60,000 nt of DNA from Antedon mediterranea (lineage: Eukaryota > Echinodermata > Crinoidea > Comatulida > Antedonidae): positions 16,342,922-16,402,921 of the forward strand of contig NC_092678.1 in NCBI RefSeq assembly GCF_964355755.1, read 5' to 3'. The translations under genes were made by a program, and so were the position numbers. This document shows positions 36,556 through 50,770 of the stretch, one piece after another. Under the pieces are notes generated by a model, which worked only from the letters and a program-made list of their open reading frames with translations, made no database searches and was not told where the DNA came from. Positions within the stretch are counted from its first letter, which is position 1. The number at the start of each line of letters is the position of its first letter.

Positions 36556-37937
36556 GCTGACGAAAATCCGAAGAAAGAGTCCTCGTTCATTCGGTATGTC
36601 GTGAACCCCCTCGATGCAAGTTGATTATTACATATCAAACTTAAATCATAAATTTTACTATGATGAAATCTTCAAAAATTTTAAACGCTGATATTTTATG
36701 AAAGTACATACTTTCAAGTTTTATATATTAACATGTAAAGAAAAAAGATAAATGTTATGTTTATTGTTTTGCTCTTTGAATAAGTTTATGTTTGTTTGAT
36801 GATAAATATTTCAAAAATTATATTTAATATGCAAATAATGTAGCCATCAAACACGTTTTAGCATTCAACACTATAATAAATCAGACCTATGATTCATACA
36901 CTGCAAGAAATTAAAATAAAAAATGGGGGTAACCTTGCATTCTGATGAACTGTGTCATTTTTAAAAGTAGACATATTTTGGAACATTTTCACAATTTGTT
37001 GACGTTTTCGTGCGCAACCTGTCATGTTTAACGTGCTCGTAGAACGCCATTTCAAGTTGAAAAGTGAATAAAATAACGTAAAATTGTTAACAGAAGATTT
37101 AAAAACACAAATCGTGTAAAAGAAATGCTCTTACCTGTTCCCTGCGCCATGCGCGCGTAAAAATGTGCGCACCAGTGGCAATTTTTTAAACGCTTAAAAT
37201 GACCTGAATCGTGCTCTAATTTAATCAGAAATTGATTTGAAGCATTTTAAAATTTCAAACGCCATTTACGCGCGCACTTTCTAATGTTACAAATTGCGAT
37301 AGCGTTAAAAAAGTTAACTATTGATGTGAAGCAAACGTGGCTGAAAATGACGTTAAAAAATATTCATTTGTTTCGAAGTTATTACCAATTTAAGATTTTC
37401 AGAAAATCACGCGTAACTTACGCTACGCGGCTCTGACATCGTCAAAAAGCTTGGCTGGACAACTTCAGTAAAATGTCTATATGTTGAACAAGTTACAAAA
37501 TGTTATGTTAACGCGTTACAGAGAAACAGCGTGCACAAATTAGGAGCATTTTAAAATTTCAAACGCAGTTTACGCGCAGACTTTCTAGTGTTCAAAAATT
37601 TGCTGAAGAGCGAAAAAGTTAGCCATTGATGTGAAGAAAACGTGGCTGAAAATTTCGTTAAAAAATATTTATCGGTTTCGAAGTTATGACCGATTTAAGA
37701 TTTTCAGAAAATCGCGCGTAACTTACGCTACGCGGATCGGACATTGTCAAAAAGCTTCGCAGTACATCTTCAGTTAATTGTCTATATGTTGACCAAGTTA
37801 CAAAATGTTATGTTAACACGTTCAAGAGAAAACGCGTACACAAAATCTGAGAAAGAAAGAAGAATAATAAAAAAAAAAAGTAACACTACAATAACAAAGG
37901 TTATCCGCTTGAGGCGGATAACCAATAAAAATAAAAA

Positions 37938-39462
37938 CTAGACATGTAACTCGTCACTTTGACGAGTTTGGTTATCCGCCGCGCAAGTGGTGAAACATTA
38001 ACATTAAGGGGATAGGTTGAGGACAAAAGGAAGTGTTCACGTTGGCATTATGACCTGAACTGAAGAATATGATATGTTGTTATTGCTGAATTTTATTATT
38101 TAAATCCATATATAGTATACACAGTATAATCTGTATCCATATCACATACAGTGTAGAATAGGTGAAATTACGGGACCCGCTATTTATTGCAATTTTTAAC
38201 ATGTTGACGGTTTTAAAATGAAACGCGAAGGTAGTAATTCCGAAAGCAAATTATCTCAGCAACAACGTATTAACGTGTAGAAGAAATTTGAATACGTGAA
38301 ATATTGATGCGCGCTCTTTTAAATGTAATGAATTATGACGCAAAAGATGAAAATACGACCTTTTTTATTTAACTGGCCATATGATGACGTCACAACATCC
38401 GATTGGCAACATTTTTACATAATTTCGTATCTACAATCCAATAGCTTCCAGAAAAAGTTTTAATCGTGATTATCACATTTTATTCTTACGAGCTATAACA
38501 GATTAAAATTTACTGTAAAGATGAAATTACTGCCACACGTGATTTTAATTTTTAGGCATGATGACGTCAAAAAAATTAAATTATTTTTAACTCATGCGAA
38601 AGATAGTTGATTGACCTAGACAATGTCAAAATCGGGGTGAAAATGGAAAACGGATAAGTGGAGATGCGCTCTATTCAATGTGATGAGCTATGACGAAAGA
38701 TACAAAAATCCTAAATTTTATATTCGCGTGGCCATACGATGACGTCAAAATGTCCGGTTAGCCATATTAATACCTGATCCGATATCTACAACTCATCTAC
38801 TTCCAGAATATCCCATCCACAAAAAGTTGACCTTCTAGTTTAGAAATTACGACTGTTTAAAAAAAGGCATATTTTAAACGAATTTTTTAACATTTTCATA
38901 AAAAACGCGCGCAAATTGTCCAATTCGACGTGCTCGTATGACGTATCTTTAAGTCGAAATTGTTTAAAATTTGGTAAAATTACTAGAAAAAGCTGGAAAA
39001 ACATAAATCACGCAAAAAAAAATCGTTTTCCATGCTACGTGCGCACCGCACACGTAAAAATGTGCGCACGCGTGGGAATTTTTGACATGCTTAAAACGAC
39101 ATGAAACGCGTAGAAAGTTGATTATAAATTAATTTTGCGCATTTTGAAATTTTAAATGCGCGTGCGCGCGTAACTTTGTGTAAAACACGCAATTTTTTTT
39201 CAACAGAAAGTTAGCGCATGATATAAATTAAACTTTTGCAAAGTTTCACTTTAAAATGTTATTTGGTTTTCGACATATGTTAAATACGAGAAAATCGTTA
39301 AATCGCGCGTACGTCACGTTGCGCAATTGTAAACATCATGAAAAGCTTCGCTTGACGACGTTACATAAATGTCAAAATGTTAACATAGGTAACAAAATGT
39401 TATGTTTGCAAGTTTTAGAGAAAAGCGTTACACAAAAATCATACAGAAAGAAAGAAGAAAAA
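37938..39462 (+). repeat. array element B2, interrupted by B3
   Basis: Left part 1525 bp ends AGAAGAAAAA; the rest resumes TAAAAAG at 41061-41130 with hairpin 41099-41128. Reunited length 1595 bp; the joined site is the same as the uninterrupted one in B1 and B10. Confidence 0.85.
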
Positions 39463-41060
39463 CTAGACATGTAACTCGTCACTTTGACGAGTTTGGTTAT
39501 CCGCCGCGCAAGTGGTGCAACATTAACATTAAGGGGATAGGTTGAGGACAAAAGGAAGTGTTCACGTTGGCATTATGACCTGAACTGAAGAATATGATCT
39601 GTTGTTATTGCTGAATTTTATTATTTAAATTCATATACAGTATACACAGTATAATCTGTATCCATATCACATACAGTGTAGAATAGGTGAAATTACGGGA
39701 CCCGCTATTTATTGCAATTTTTAACATGTTGACGGTTTTAAAATGAAACGCGAAGGTAGCAATTCCGAAAGGAAATTATCTCAGCAACAACGTATTAGCG
39801 TGTAGAAGAAATTTGAATACGTTAAATATTGATGCGCGCTCTTTTAAATGTAATGAATTATGACGCAAAAGATGAAAATACGACCTTTTTTATTTAACTG
39901 GCCATATGATGACGTCACAACATCCGATTGGCAACATTTTTACATAATTTCATATCTGCAATCCAATAGCTTCCAGAAAAAGTTGTAATCGTGATTATCA
40001 CATTTTATTCTTACGAGCTATAACAGATTAAAATTTACTGTAAAGATGAAATTGATGCCATACGTGATTTAAATTTTTAGGCATGATGACGTCAAAAAAA
40101 TTAAAATATTTTTAACTCATGCGAAAGATAGTTGATTGATCTAGACAATATCAAAATCGGGATGAAAATGGAAAACGGATAAGTGGAGATGCGCTCTATT
40201 CAATGTGATGAGCTATGACGAAAGATACAAAAATCCTAAATTTTATATTCGCGTGGCCATACGATGACGTCACAATGTCCGGTTAGCCATATTAATACCT
40301 GATCCGATATCTACAACTCATCTACTTCCAGAATATGTCATCCACAAAAATTTGACCGTCTAGTTTAGAAATTACGACTGTTTAAAAAAAGGCATATTTT
40401 AAACGAATTTTTTAACCTTTTCATAAAAAACGCGCGCAAATTGTCCAATTCGACGTGCTCGTATGACGTATCTTTAAGTCGAAATTGTTAAAAATTTGGT
40501 AAAATTACATGAAAAGGCTGGAAAAACATAAATCACGCGAAAAAAATACGTTTTCAATGCTACGTGCGCACCGCACACGTAAAAAGGTGCGCACGCGTGG
40601 GAATTTTTGACATGCTTAAAACGACATGAAACGCGTAGAAAGTTGATTATAAATTAATTTCGCGCATTTTGAAATTTTAAATGCGCGTGCGCGCGTAACT
40701 TTGTATAAAACACGCAATTTTTTTTCAACAGAAAGTTAGCGCATGATATAAATTAAACTTTTGCAAAGTTTCAAGTTGAAATGTTATTTGGTTTTCGACA
40801 TATGTTAAATACGAGAAAATCGTTAAATCGCGCGTACGTCACGTTGCGCAATTGTAAACATCATGAAAAGCTTCGCTTGACGACGTTACATAAATGTCAA
40901 AATGTTAACATAGTTAACAAAATGTTATGTTTGCAAGTTTCAGAGAAAAGCGTTACACAAAAATCATACAGAAAGAAAGAAGAAGAATAAAAAGATGATG
41001 ATGATGATGATTTCGTACAATCACAAGAGGTTATCCTGCAACTTCGTTGCGGATAACCAA
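39463..41060 (+). repeat. array element B3, nested in B2
   Basis: 1598 bp with its own hairpin at 41029-41058, preceded by a (GAT)n run. Nearly identical to B4, also 1598 bp. Confidence 0.85.
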
Positions 41061-41246
41061 TAAAAAGTTGATGTTGATGATTTCGTACAATCACAAGAGG
41101 TTATCCTGCAACTTCGTTGCGGATAACCAATAATAAAGATTTCATACAATAACAATAGGTGATCATTTTATTCTAAATGATCACCTAATAATAAAGATTT
41201 CATACAATAACAATAGGTGATCATTTTATTCTAAATGATCACCTAA
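41029..41246 (+). repeat. stack of four right-end hairpins (B3, B2, A7, A6)
   Basis: Two B hairpins (41029-41058, 41099-41128) followed by two A hairpins (41157-41186, 41215-41244). The order is the reverse of the order of the left ends, as nested insertion predicts. Confidence 0.85.
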
Positions 41247-42783
41247 CTAGAATTTAATTCGTCACTTTGACGAATTATAGGTGATCATTTTTATCATTTT
41301 AATGAAATTAAATTTTTTTAAACATGCACGTACGTTAACATACGATCGTAAAAAGTTGATGTGCGCCATCCTATGACATGATGCATACGCTTATAGTGCT
41401 GAGTTGTGCCTATTATATGCCATATACAATATGTACAGTATTTACTGTATATCTATATACAGTGTAGCATAGGTGAAATTACGGGACCCACATCATGTTC
41501 TAATTTTTTGGTATGATGGAATAATCATAATAAACTCGAAGATGGCAATTTCGAAAGATAATGAATTGAGCAAATAAATATAAGGATTGGAAGAGAATTT
41601 GACACGTAGAAGCGCAATGCGCGCTCTTTGAAATTTGTATAAATTTGACGAAAGAGAGAAAAAAACTACCTTTTAAATTAAACTGACCATTTCATAATGT
41701 CACAACATCCGATAGGCCTAATTTTTATATGAATTCATATCTACGTTTCATCAGCTTTTATAATAAATTATAATCTTCAAGGTCACCTTTAATTCTGAAG
41801 AGCTGTAAGATATTCAAATGTATGGTGTAGCTGAAAATACATGACCTAGGTTATTCAAGTTTTTACGCATGATGCCGTCATCAAAACAAAAATGTTGACA
41901 ACTCCTGAGAAAGATAATTAATTGAGCAAGCACATCCTAAAATTTGTGCGCAAATCGAGCTCAAATAACGGAGATGGGCTCTGTTGAATGTGATAACCCA
42001 CACAAAAACATAAAAATTACTAATTTTTAAATTCAAGTGGCCATTTGATGACGTCATACCATTTTTTACGTCTAATATGTATATATATTTATATCTACAA
42101 CTTATTGGCTTCCATAATAAGTTAAAAAAAATGGGGGTCACCTGCCATTCTGAAGAGTTATATTCTTTTTAAAAAGGCCTTAATTTTTACCATTTTTAGC
42201 ACTTTTGTACAATTAATGTGCGCATTTTGTCATTTTTAACGTGCTCGTATAGCACTATTTTAAATCGAAATGGACTCACATTTGGTGAATCTACCAGGGA
42301 AGATGAGTAGAATGCAATTTGTACAAAAAAAATTGTATTTTTTACGCTTTCTAAGTACGCACGTGCAAAAACGTGTTTTTGCGCAGTAATTTTTTAAAAC
42401 ACGCAAATGGCCTATTTTATGCTCTAAATTGATCAAAACTTAATTTTGAGCTTTTTAAAATTTTAATGCGCGATTTCACGTGCATGACCTTGAAACACGT
42501 AAGTTTTTATTTGTTAATATTTTTATCCTTCACCTGAGGTTTACGTATAGTGAATTTTATTGACATGTGATAAAGAGTTATGGAGATATGATTGATAGTG
42601 TGATTTCACAAAATCGCGTATACGTGACGTCACGGTTGAGTGATCACGCTGAAAAGCTTATTATGGCTAAGTTAAAGTATTTGAAAGACACTGTGAATTT
42701 TTTGTGATCATTGCCATTCAACTTTTTGAGATAATTGTTACACAAAAAGTGTACAGAAAGAATAAAAAAAAAAAAAAAAATAA
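41247..42783 (+). repeat. array element A8, interrupted by B4 and B5
   Basis: Left part 1537 bp, ending in a long A-run. The right end is 47569-47626 with hairpin 47595-47624. Sum 1595 bp. Confidence 0.82.
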
Positions 42784-44381
42784 CTAGACATGTAACTCGT
42801 CACTTTGACGAGTTTGGTTATCCGCCGCGCAAGTGGTGCAACATTAACATTAAGGGGATAGGTTGAGGACAAAAGGAAGTGTTCACGTTGGCATTATGAC
42901 CTGAACTGAAGAATATGATCTGTTGTTATTGCTGAATTTTATTATTTAAATTCATATACAGTATACACAGTATAATCTGTATCCATATCACATACAGTGT
43001 AGAATAGGTGAAATTACGGGACCCGCTATTTATTGCAATTTTTAACATGTTGACGGTTTTAAAATGAAACGCGAAGGTAGCAATTCCGAAAGGAAATTAT
43101 CTCAGCAACAACGTATTAGCGTGTAGAAGAAATTTGAATACGTTAAATATTGATGCGCGCTCTTTTAAATGTAATGAATTATGACGCAAAAGATGAAAAT
43201 ACGACCTTTTTTATTTAACTGGCCATATGATGACGTCACAACATCCGATTGGCAACATTTTTACATAATTTCATATCTGCAATCCAATAGCTTCCAGAAA
43301 AAGTTGTAATCGTGATTATCACATTTTATTCTTACGAGCTATAACAGATTAAAATTTACTGTAAAGATGAAATTGATGCCATACGTGATTTAAATTTTTA
43401 GGCATGATGACGTCAAAAAAATTAAAATATTTTTAACTCATGCGAAAGATAGTTGATTGATCTAGACAATATCAAAATCGGGATGAAAATGGAAAACGGA
43501 TAAGTGGAGATGCGCTCTATTCAATGTGATGAGCTATGACGAAAGATACAAAAATCCTAAATTTTATATTCGCGTGGCCATACGATGACGTCACAATGTC
43601 CGGTTAGCCATATTAATACCTGATCCGATATCTACAACTCATCTACTTCCAGAATATGTCATCCACAAAAATTTGACCGTCTAGTTTAGAAATTACGACT
43701 GTTTAAAAAAAGGCATATTTTAAACGAATTTTTTAACCTTTTCATAAAAAACGCGCGCAAATTGTCCAATTCGACGTGCTCGTATGACGTATCTTTAAGT
43801 CGAAATTGTTAAAAATTTGGTAAAATTACATGAAAAGGCTGGAAAAACATAAATCACGCGAAAAAAATACGTTTTCAATGCTACGTGCGCACCGCACACG
43901 TAAAAAGGTGCGCACGCGTGGGAATTTTTGACATGCTTAAAACGACATGAAACGCGTAGAAAGTTGATTATAAATTAATTTCGCGCATTTTGAAATTTTA
44001 AATGCGCGTGCGCGCGTAACTTTGTGTAAAACACGCAATTTTTTTTCAACAGAAAGTTAGCGCATGATATAAATTAAACTTTTGCAAAGTTTCAAGTTGA
44101 AATGTTATTTGGTTTTCGACATATGTTAAATACGAGAAAATCGTTAAATCGCGCGTACGTCACGTTGCGCAATTGTAAACATCATGAAAAGCTTCGCTTG
44201 ACGACGTTACATAAATGTCAAAATGTTAACATAGTTAACAAAATGTTATGTTTGCAAGTTTCAGAGAAAAGCGTTACACAAAAATCATACAGAAAGAAAG
44301 AAGAAGAATAAAAAGATGATGATGATGATGATTTCGTACAATCACAAGAGGTTATCCTGCAACTTCGTTGCGGATAACCAA
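42784..44381 (+). repeat. array element B4
   Basis: 1598 bp, complete, hairpin 44350-44379, joined directly to B5. Confidence 0.85.
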
Positions 44382-45909
44382 CTAGACATGTAACTCGTCA
44401 CTTTGACGAGTTTGGTTATCCGCCGCGCAAGTGGTGCAACATTAACATTAAGGGGATAGGTTGAGGACAAAAGGAAGTGTTCACGTTGGCATTATGACCT
44501 GAACTGAAGAATATGATCTGTTGTTATTGCTGAATTTTATTATTTAAATTCATATATAGTATACACAGTATAATCTGTATCCATATCACATACAGTGTAG
44601 AATAGGTGAAATTACGGGACCCGCTATTTATTGCAATTTTTAACATGTTGATGGTTTTAAAATGAAACGCGAAGTTAGCAATTCCGAAAGCAAATTATCT
44701 CAGCAACAACGTATTAGCGTGTAGAAGAAATTTGAATACGTTAAATATTGATGCGCGCTCTTTTAAATGTAATGAATTATGACGAAAAAGATGAAAATAC
44801 GACCTTTTTTATTTAACTCGCCATATGATGACGTCACAACATCCGATTGGCAACATTTTTACATAATTTCATATCTACAATCCAATAGCTTCCAGAAAAA
44901 GTTTTAATCGTAATTATCACATTTTATTCTTACGAGCTATAACAGATTAAAATTTACTGTAAAGATGAAATTGATGCCACATGTGATTTAAATTTTTAGG
45001 CATGATGACGTCAAAAAAATTAAAATATTTTTAACTCATGCGAAAGATAGTTGATTGACCTAGACAATATCAAAATCGGGGTGAAAATGGAAAACGGATA
45101 AGTGGAGATGCGCTCTATTCAATGTGATGAGCTATGACGAAAGATACAAAAATACTAAATTTTATATTCGCGTGGCCATACGATGACGTCACAATGTCCG
45201 GTTAGCCATATTAATACCTGATCCGATATCTACAACTCATCTACTTCCAGAATATGTCATTCACAAAAATTTGACCGTCTAGTTTAGAAATTGCGACTGT
45301 TTAAAAAAAGGCATATTTTAAACGAATTTTTTAACCTTTTCATAAAAAACGCGCGCAAATTGTCCAATTCGACGTGCTCGTATGACGTATCTTTAAGTCG
45401 AAATTGTTTAAAATTTGGTAAAATTACTAGAAAAGGCTGGAAAAACATAAATCACGCGAAAAAAATACGTTTTCAATGCTACGTGCACACCGCACACGTA
45501 GAAATGTGCGCACGCGTGGGAATTTTTGACATGCTTAAAACGACATGAAACGCGTAGAAAGTTGATTATAAATTAATTTTGCGCATTTTGAAATTTTAAA
45601 TGTGCGTGCGCGCGTAACTTTGTGTAAAACACGCAATTTTTTTTCAACAGAAATTTAGCGCATGATATAAATTAAACTTTTGCAAAGTTTCACTTTAAAA
45701 TGTTATTTGGTTTTCGACATATGTTAAATACGATAAAATCGTTAAATCGCGCGTACGTCACGTTGCGCAATTGTAAACATCATGAAAAGCTTCGCTTGAC
45801 GACGTTACATAAATGTCAAAATGTTAACATAGTTAACAAAATGTTATGTTTGCGAGTTTTAGAGAAAAGCGTTACACAAAAATCATACAGAAAGAAAGAA
45901 GAAGAATAA
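44382..45909 (+). repeat. array element B5, interrupted by B6
   Basis: Left part 1528 bp ending GAAGAATAA. It resumes AAAGTTGATGATG at 47496-47568 with hairpin 47537-47566. Sum 1601 bp. Confidence 0.83.
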
Positions 45910-47495
45910 CTAGACATGTAACTCGTCACTTTGACGAGTTAGTTATCCGCACGACAAAGGTCACGTAGACGTCATACGTTAGAATATTGCACACAGAAAA
46001 AGATTGTGGCAATATGACCTGATCTGAAGAATATGATATGTTGTTATTGCTGAATTCTGTTATTTTGTGTCATATTATATATACAATATAATCTGTATAC
46101 ACATTACATACTGTGTAGAATAGGTGAAATGACTGGACACGCCATTTAATCCAATTTTTAACATAGCAACGGTATCAAAATGAAATACTAAGATAGCAAT
46201 TTCGGAAGGAAATTATCTCGGCAACAAAATATTAATGTGTAGAAGAAATTTAAATACGTAAAATATTGATGCGCGCTCTTTTAAATGTGATGAATTATGA
46301 CGCAAAAGATGAAAATACGACTTTTTTTATTTAACTGGTCATATGATGACGTCACAACATCCGATTGGCAAAATGTTTACATAAATTCGTATCTACTATC
46401 CAATAGCTTCCAGAAAACGTTTAATCATGATTATCACGTTTTATTCTGACGAGCTATAACAGATTGAAATTTACTGTAAAGACGAAAATAAGTGACCCAC
46501 GTTATTTACATTTTTAGACATGATGACGTCATAAAAATTAAAATATTTTTAACTCATACGAAAGATAGTTGATTGACCTAGATAATATAAAAATCGGGTA
46601 AAAATGGAAAACAGATAATTGGAGATGCGCTCTATTAAATGTCATGCGCTATGATGAAAGATACAAAAATCCTATATTTTATATTCGCGTGGCCATACGA
46701 TGACGTCACAATATCCGGTTAGCCATATTATTACATGATCCGATATCTACACCTCATCAACTTCAAGAATATGTCATCCACAAAAAGTTGACCGTCCAGT
46801 TTAGAAATTACGACTGTTTAAAAAAAGGCATAATTTTGACAAATTTTAACGAATTTTTTACCTTTTTCATCAAAAACCCACGTAAATTATCCAATTCGAC
46901 GTGCCTGTATGACGTAATTTTAAGTCTAAATCGTTTAAAAGTTGGTAAAATTACTACAAAAGGCTGGAAAAACATAAATCACGTGAAAAAAATTGTTTTC
47001 AACGCTACGTGCGCACGGCGCGCGTAAAAAATGCGCACGCGTGGGAATTTTTTACCTGCTCAAAATGACATGAAACGCGTAGAAAGTTGATTAGAAAGTG
47101 ATTTTTCGCGTTTTGAAATTTTAAACGCGCGTGCGCGCGTAACTTCGTGTAAAACATGCCATTTTTTTTACAAAGTCAGTTAGCGCAAGATATAACTAAA
47201 ACTTTTGTTAAGTTTCAATTTAAATTCTTATATGGTTTTCGATGTATGTTAAATACGCGAAATTCGTTAAAACGCGCGTAAGTCATGTTGTGCAATTCTG
47301 ACGTCATTCAAAAATAGAAAAGCACAACTTCAGGTGAATACCCATATGTTGACAAAGTTATGAAATGTTAACTTTACACGTTTTTGAGATATGCTCTGCA
47401 CAAAAATGACAGAAAGAAAGAATAATACAGAAAAAAAAAAAAGATGATGAAACAGGACAGTTACAAGGAGTTATCCGCTGAGTGCGGATAACTAA
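45910..47495 (+). repeat. array element B6, diverged subfamily
   Basis: 1586 bp. Left arm reads TTAGTTATCCGCA instead of TTTGGTTATCCGC, and its own right hairpin (47469-47493, AGTTATCCGC/GCGGATAACT) carries the matching change. The interior is visibly diverged from other B copies (for example 45950-46150). Confidence 0.83.
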
Positions 47496-47626
47496 AAAGT
47501 TGATGATGATGATGATGATTTCGTACAATCACAAGAGGTTATCCTGCAACTTCGTTGCGGATAACCAATAATAAAGATTTCATACAATAACAATAGGTGA
47601 TCATTTTATTCTAAATGATCACCTAA

Positions 47627-49151
47627 CTAGAATTTAATTCGTCACTTTGACGAATTATAGGTGATCATTTTTATCATTTTAATGAAATTAATTTTTTTTA
47701 AACATGTACGTACGTTAACATACGATAGGAAAATGTTGATGTATGCCATCCTATTATACGCTTATATTGCTGAGTTATGCCTATTATATGCCATATACAA
47801 TGTACAGTATATACTGTATATCTATATACAGTGTAGCATAGGTGAAATTATGGGACACACATCAAGTTCAAATTTTTTGGTATGATGGAATTATCAAAAT
47901 AAACTCGAAGATGACAATTTCGAAAGATAATGAATTGAGCAAATAAATATAAGGATTGGAAGAGAATTTGACACGTAGAAGCGCAATGCGCGCTCTTTGA
48001 AATTTGTATAACTTCGACTAAAGAAATTTAAAAACTACTTTTTAACTTCAACTGGCCATATGATAACATCACAACATCCGATAGGCTTAATTTTTATATG
48101 AATTCATATCTACATTTCATCAGCTTTCATAATAAATTATAATCTTCAAGGTCACCTTTAATTCTGAGGAGCTATAAGATATTCAAATGTATGGTGTAGC
48201 TGAAATTACACGACCTAGGTTATTCAAGTTTTTACGCGTGATGACGTCATCAAAATAAAAATGTTGACAACTTATGAGAAAGATAATTAATTGAGCAAGC
48301 ACATACTAAAATGTGTGCAAAAATTGGGCTCAAATAACGGAGATGCGCTCTATTGAATGTGATAACCCACACAAAAAGATAATAATTACTAATTTTTAAA
48401 TTCAAGTGGCCATTTCATGACGTCATACCATTTTGTACGTCTAATATGTATATATATTTATATCTACAACTTATTGGCTTCCATAATAAGTTAAAAAAAT
48501 TGGGGGTCACCTGCCATTCTGAAGAGTTATATTCATTTTAAAAAGGCCTTATTTTTTTACCATTTTTAGCACTTTTGTACAATTATTGTGCGCATTATGT
48601 CATTTTTAACGTGCTCGTATAGCGTTATTTTAAGTCGGAATGGACTCAAAGTCGGAGAATGTACTAAGGATTGTGAGTAGAATATGATGTATACATCAAA
48701 TTTTATTTTTTACCCTTTTTAAAAATCGCGTGCGCAAAAATGTGTTTTTTCGCAGTAATTTTTTTAAACACGCAAATGGCCTATTTCATGCTCTAAATTG
48801 ATAAAAACTAAATTTTGAGCTTTTTAAAATTTCAACGCGCGATTTCACGCGCATGACCTTGAAACGCCCGAGTTTTTATTTGCTAATATTTTTTACCTTG
48901 ACCTCAAGTTTACGTGTAGTGATTTTCATTAATATGTGATAATGAATTATGGAGATATGATTGATAATGTGATTTCACAAAATGGCGTATACGTCACGTC
49001 ACGGATGAGTGATCACGCTGAAAAGCTTATTAGGACTATGTTAACGTATTTGAAAGACATTGTGAAATTTTGGTAATCATTAACATTAAACTTTTTGAGA
49101 TATTTGTTACACAAAATCTGTACAGAGAGAAATAAATAATAAGAATAAGAA
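47627..49151 (+). repeat. array element A9, interrupted by C2, B7 and B10
   Basis: Left part 1525 bp; the right end is 57157-57211 with hairpin 57180-57209, the last sequence of the array. Sum 1580 bp. Confidence 0.82.
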
Positions 49152-50770
49152 CTAGAACTTAAACTCGTCACTTGAGGACGAGTTTGGTTATCCGCCAGCA
49201 ACAAAGCGTATCTTGCGTATTCAAGTACTTCCAAGTTATGACTTTTCCAAAAAAAGTAGGCTATTCAAAATTAAAACTGCCCTCTCAGTGTAATAACCAA
49301 CTAAACCCTTTTAATTAATTGTTTTCCCGTGACGGGACTCGAACCCGGTACCTCTGATACCAAAGTCGGTTGCATTACACATCGAGCCATATGACCACCT
49401 GCTGACGAAAATCCGAAGAAAGAGTCCTCGTTCATTCGGTATGTCGTGAACCCCCTCGATGCAAGTTGATTATTACATATCAAACTTAAATCATAAATTT
49501 TACTATGATGAAATCTTCAAAAATTTTAAACGCTGATATTTTATGAAAGTACATACTTTCAAGTTTTATATATTAACATGTAAAGAAAAAAGATAAATGT
49601 TATGTTTATTGTTTTGCTCTTTGAATAAGTTTATGTTTGTTTGATGATAAATATTTCAAAAATTATATTTAATATGCAAATAATGTAGCCATCAAACACG
49701 TTTTAGCATTCAACACTATAATAAATCAGACCTATGATTCATACACTGCAAGAAATTAAAATAAAAAATGGGGGTAACCTTGCATTCTGATGAACTGTGT
49801 CATTTTTAAAAGTAGACATATTTTGGAACATTTTCACAATTTGTTGACGTTTTCGTGCGCAACCTGTCATGTTTAACGTGCTCGTAGAACGCCATTTCAA
49901 GTTGAAAAGTGAATAAAATAACGTAAAATTGTTAACAGAAGATTTAAAAACACAAATCGTGTAAAAGAAATGCTCATACCTGTTCCCTGCGCCGTGCGCG
50001 CGTAAAAATGTGCGCACCAGTGGCAATTTTTTAAACGCTTAAAATGACCTGAATCGTGCTCTAATTTAATCAGAAATTGATTTGAAGCATTTTAAAATTT
50101 CAAACGCCATTTACGCGCGCACTTTCTAATGTTACAAATTGCGATAGCGTTAAAAAAGTTAACTATTGATGTGAAGCAAACGTGGCTGAAAATGACGTTA
50201 AAAAATATTCATTTGTTTCGAAGTTATAACCAATTTAAGATTTTCAGAAAATCACGCGTAACTTACGCTACGCGGCTCTGACATCGTCAAAAAGCTTGGC
50301 TGGACAACTTCAGTAAAATGTCTATATGTTGAACAAGTTACAAAATGTTATGTTAACGCGTTACAGAGAAACAGCGTGCACAAATTAGGAGCATTTTAAA
50401 ATTTCAAACGCAGTTTACGCGCAGACTTTCTAGTGTTCAAAAATTTTCTGAAGAGCGAAAAAGTTAGCCATTGATGTGAAGAAAACGTGGCTGAAAATTT
50501 CGTTAAAAAATATTTATCGGTTTCGAAGTTATGACCGATTTAAGATTTTCAGAAAATCGCGCGTAACTTACGCTACGCGGATCTGACATTGTCAAAAAGC
50601 TTCGCAGTACATCTTCAGTTAATTGTCTATATGTTGACCAAGTTACAAAATGTTATGTTAACACGTTCAAGAGAAAACGCGTACACAAAATCGGAGAAAG
50701 AAAGAAGAATAATAAAAAAAAAAAGTAACACTACAATAACAAAGGTTATCCGCTTGAGGCGGATAACCAA
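49152..50770 (+). repeat. array element C2
   Basis: 1619 bp, complete, with one tRNA-like module and hairpin 50744-50768. This is the basic form of family C; C1 equals it plus an internal expansion of about 1.24 kb. Confidence 0.85.
49326..49400 (-). repeat. tRNA-like module 5, in C2
   Basis: Nearly identical to module 4. The minus strand has TGGCTCGATGTGTAATGCA, TTTGGTATCAGAGG and the intact B box GGTTCGAGTCC followed by CGTCACGGG. A short ORF overlapping it is a by-product. Confidence 0.6.

Larger units (their letters stand above)
35066..37925 (+). repeat. array element C1 with internal duplication
   Basis: 2860 bp, complete. Left palindrome arms AAACTCGTC/GACGAGTTT with a 7-nt loop, then GGTTATCCGCC; right hairpin 37899-37923 GGTTATCCGC/GCGGATAACC. 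Longer than C2 because 35116-35735 is repeated at 36379-36960, with two further tRNA-like modules and a retroelement-like tail (35763-35806, minus) between. From about 36420 it is almost identical to C2. Confidence 0.82.

Noticed and set aside
23293-42141. 86-codon minus-strand ORF and 62-codon plus-strand ORF in A elements
   Set aside because: They overlap each other on opposite strands in the same repeat module and occur intact in only some copies; coding is not supported.
36456-49483. Minus-strand 60-codon ORFs at 36456-36638 and 49301-49483
   Set aside because: They lie across the tRNA-like modules (GSSPVTG is a typical translation of a B box region) and are by-products.
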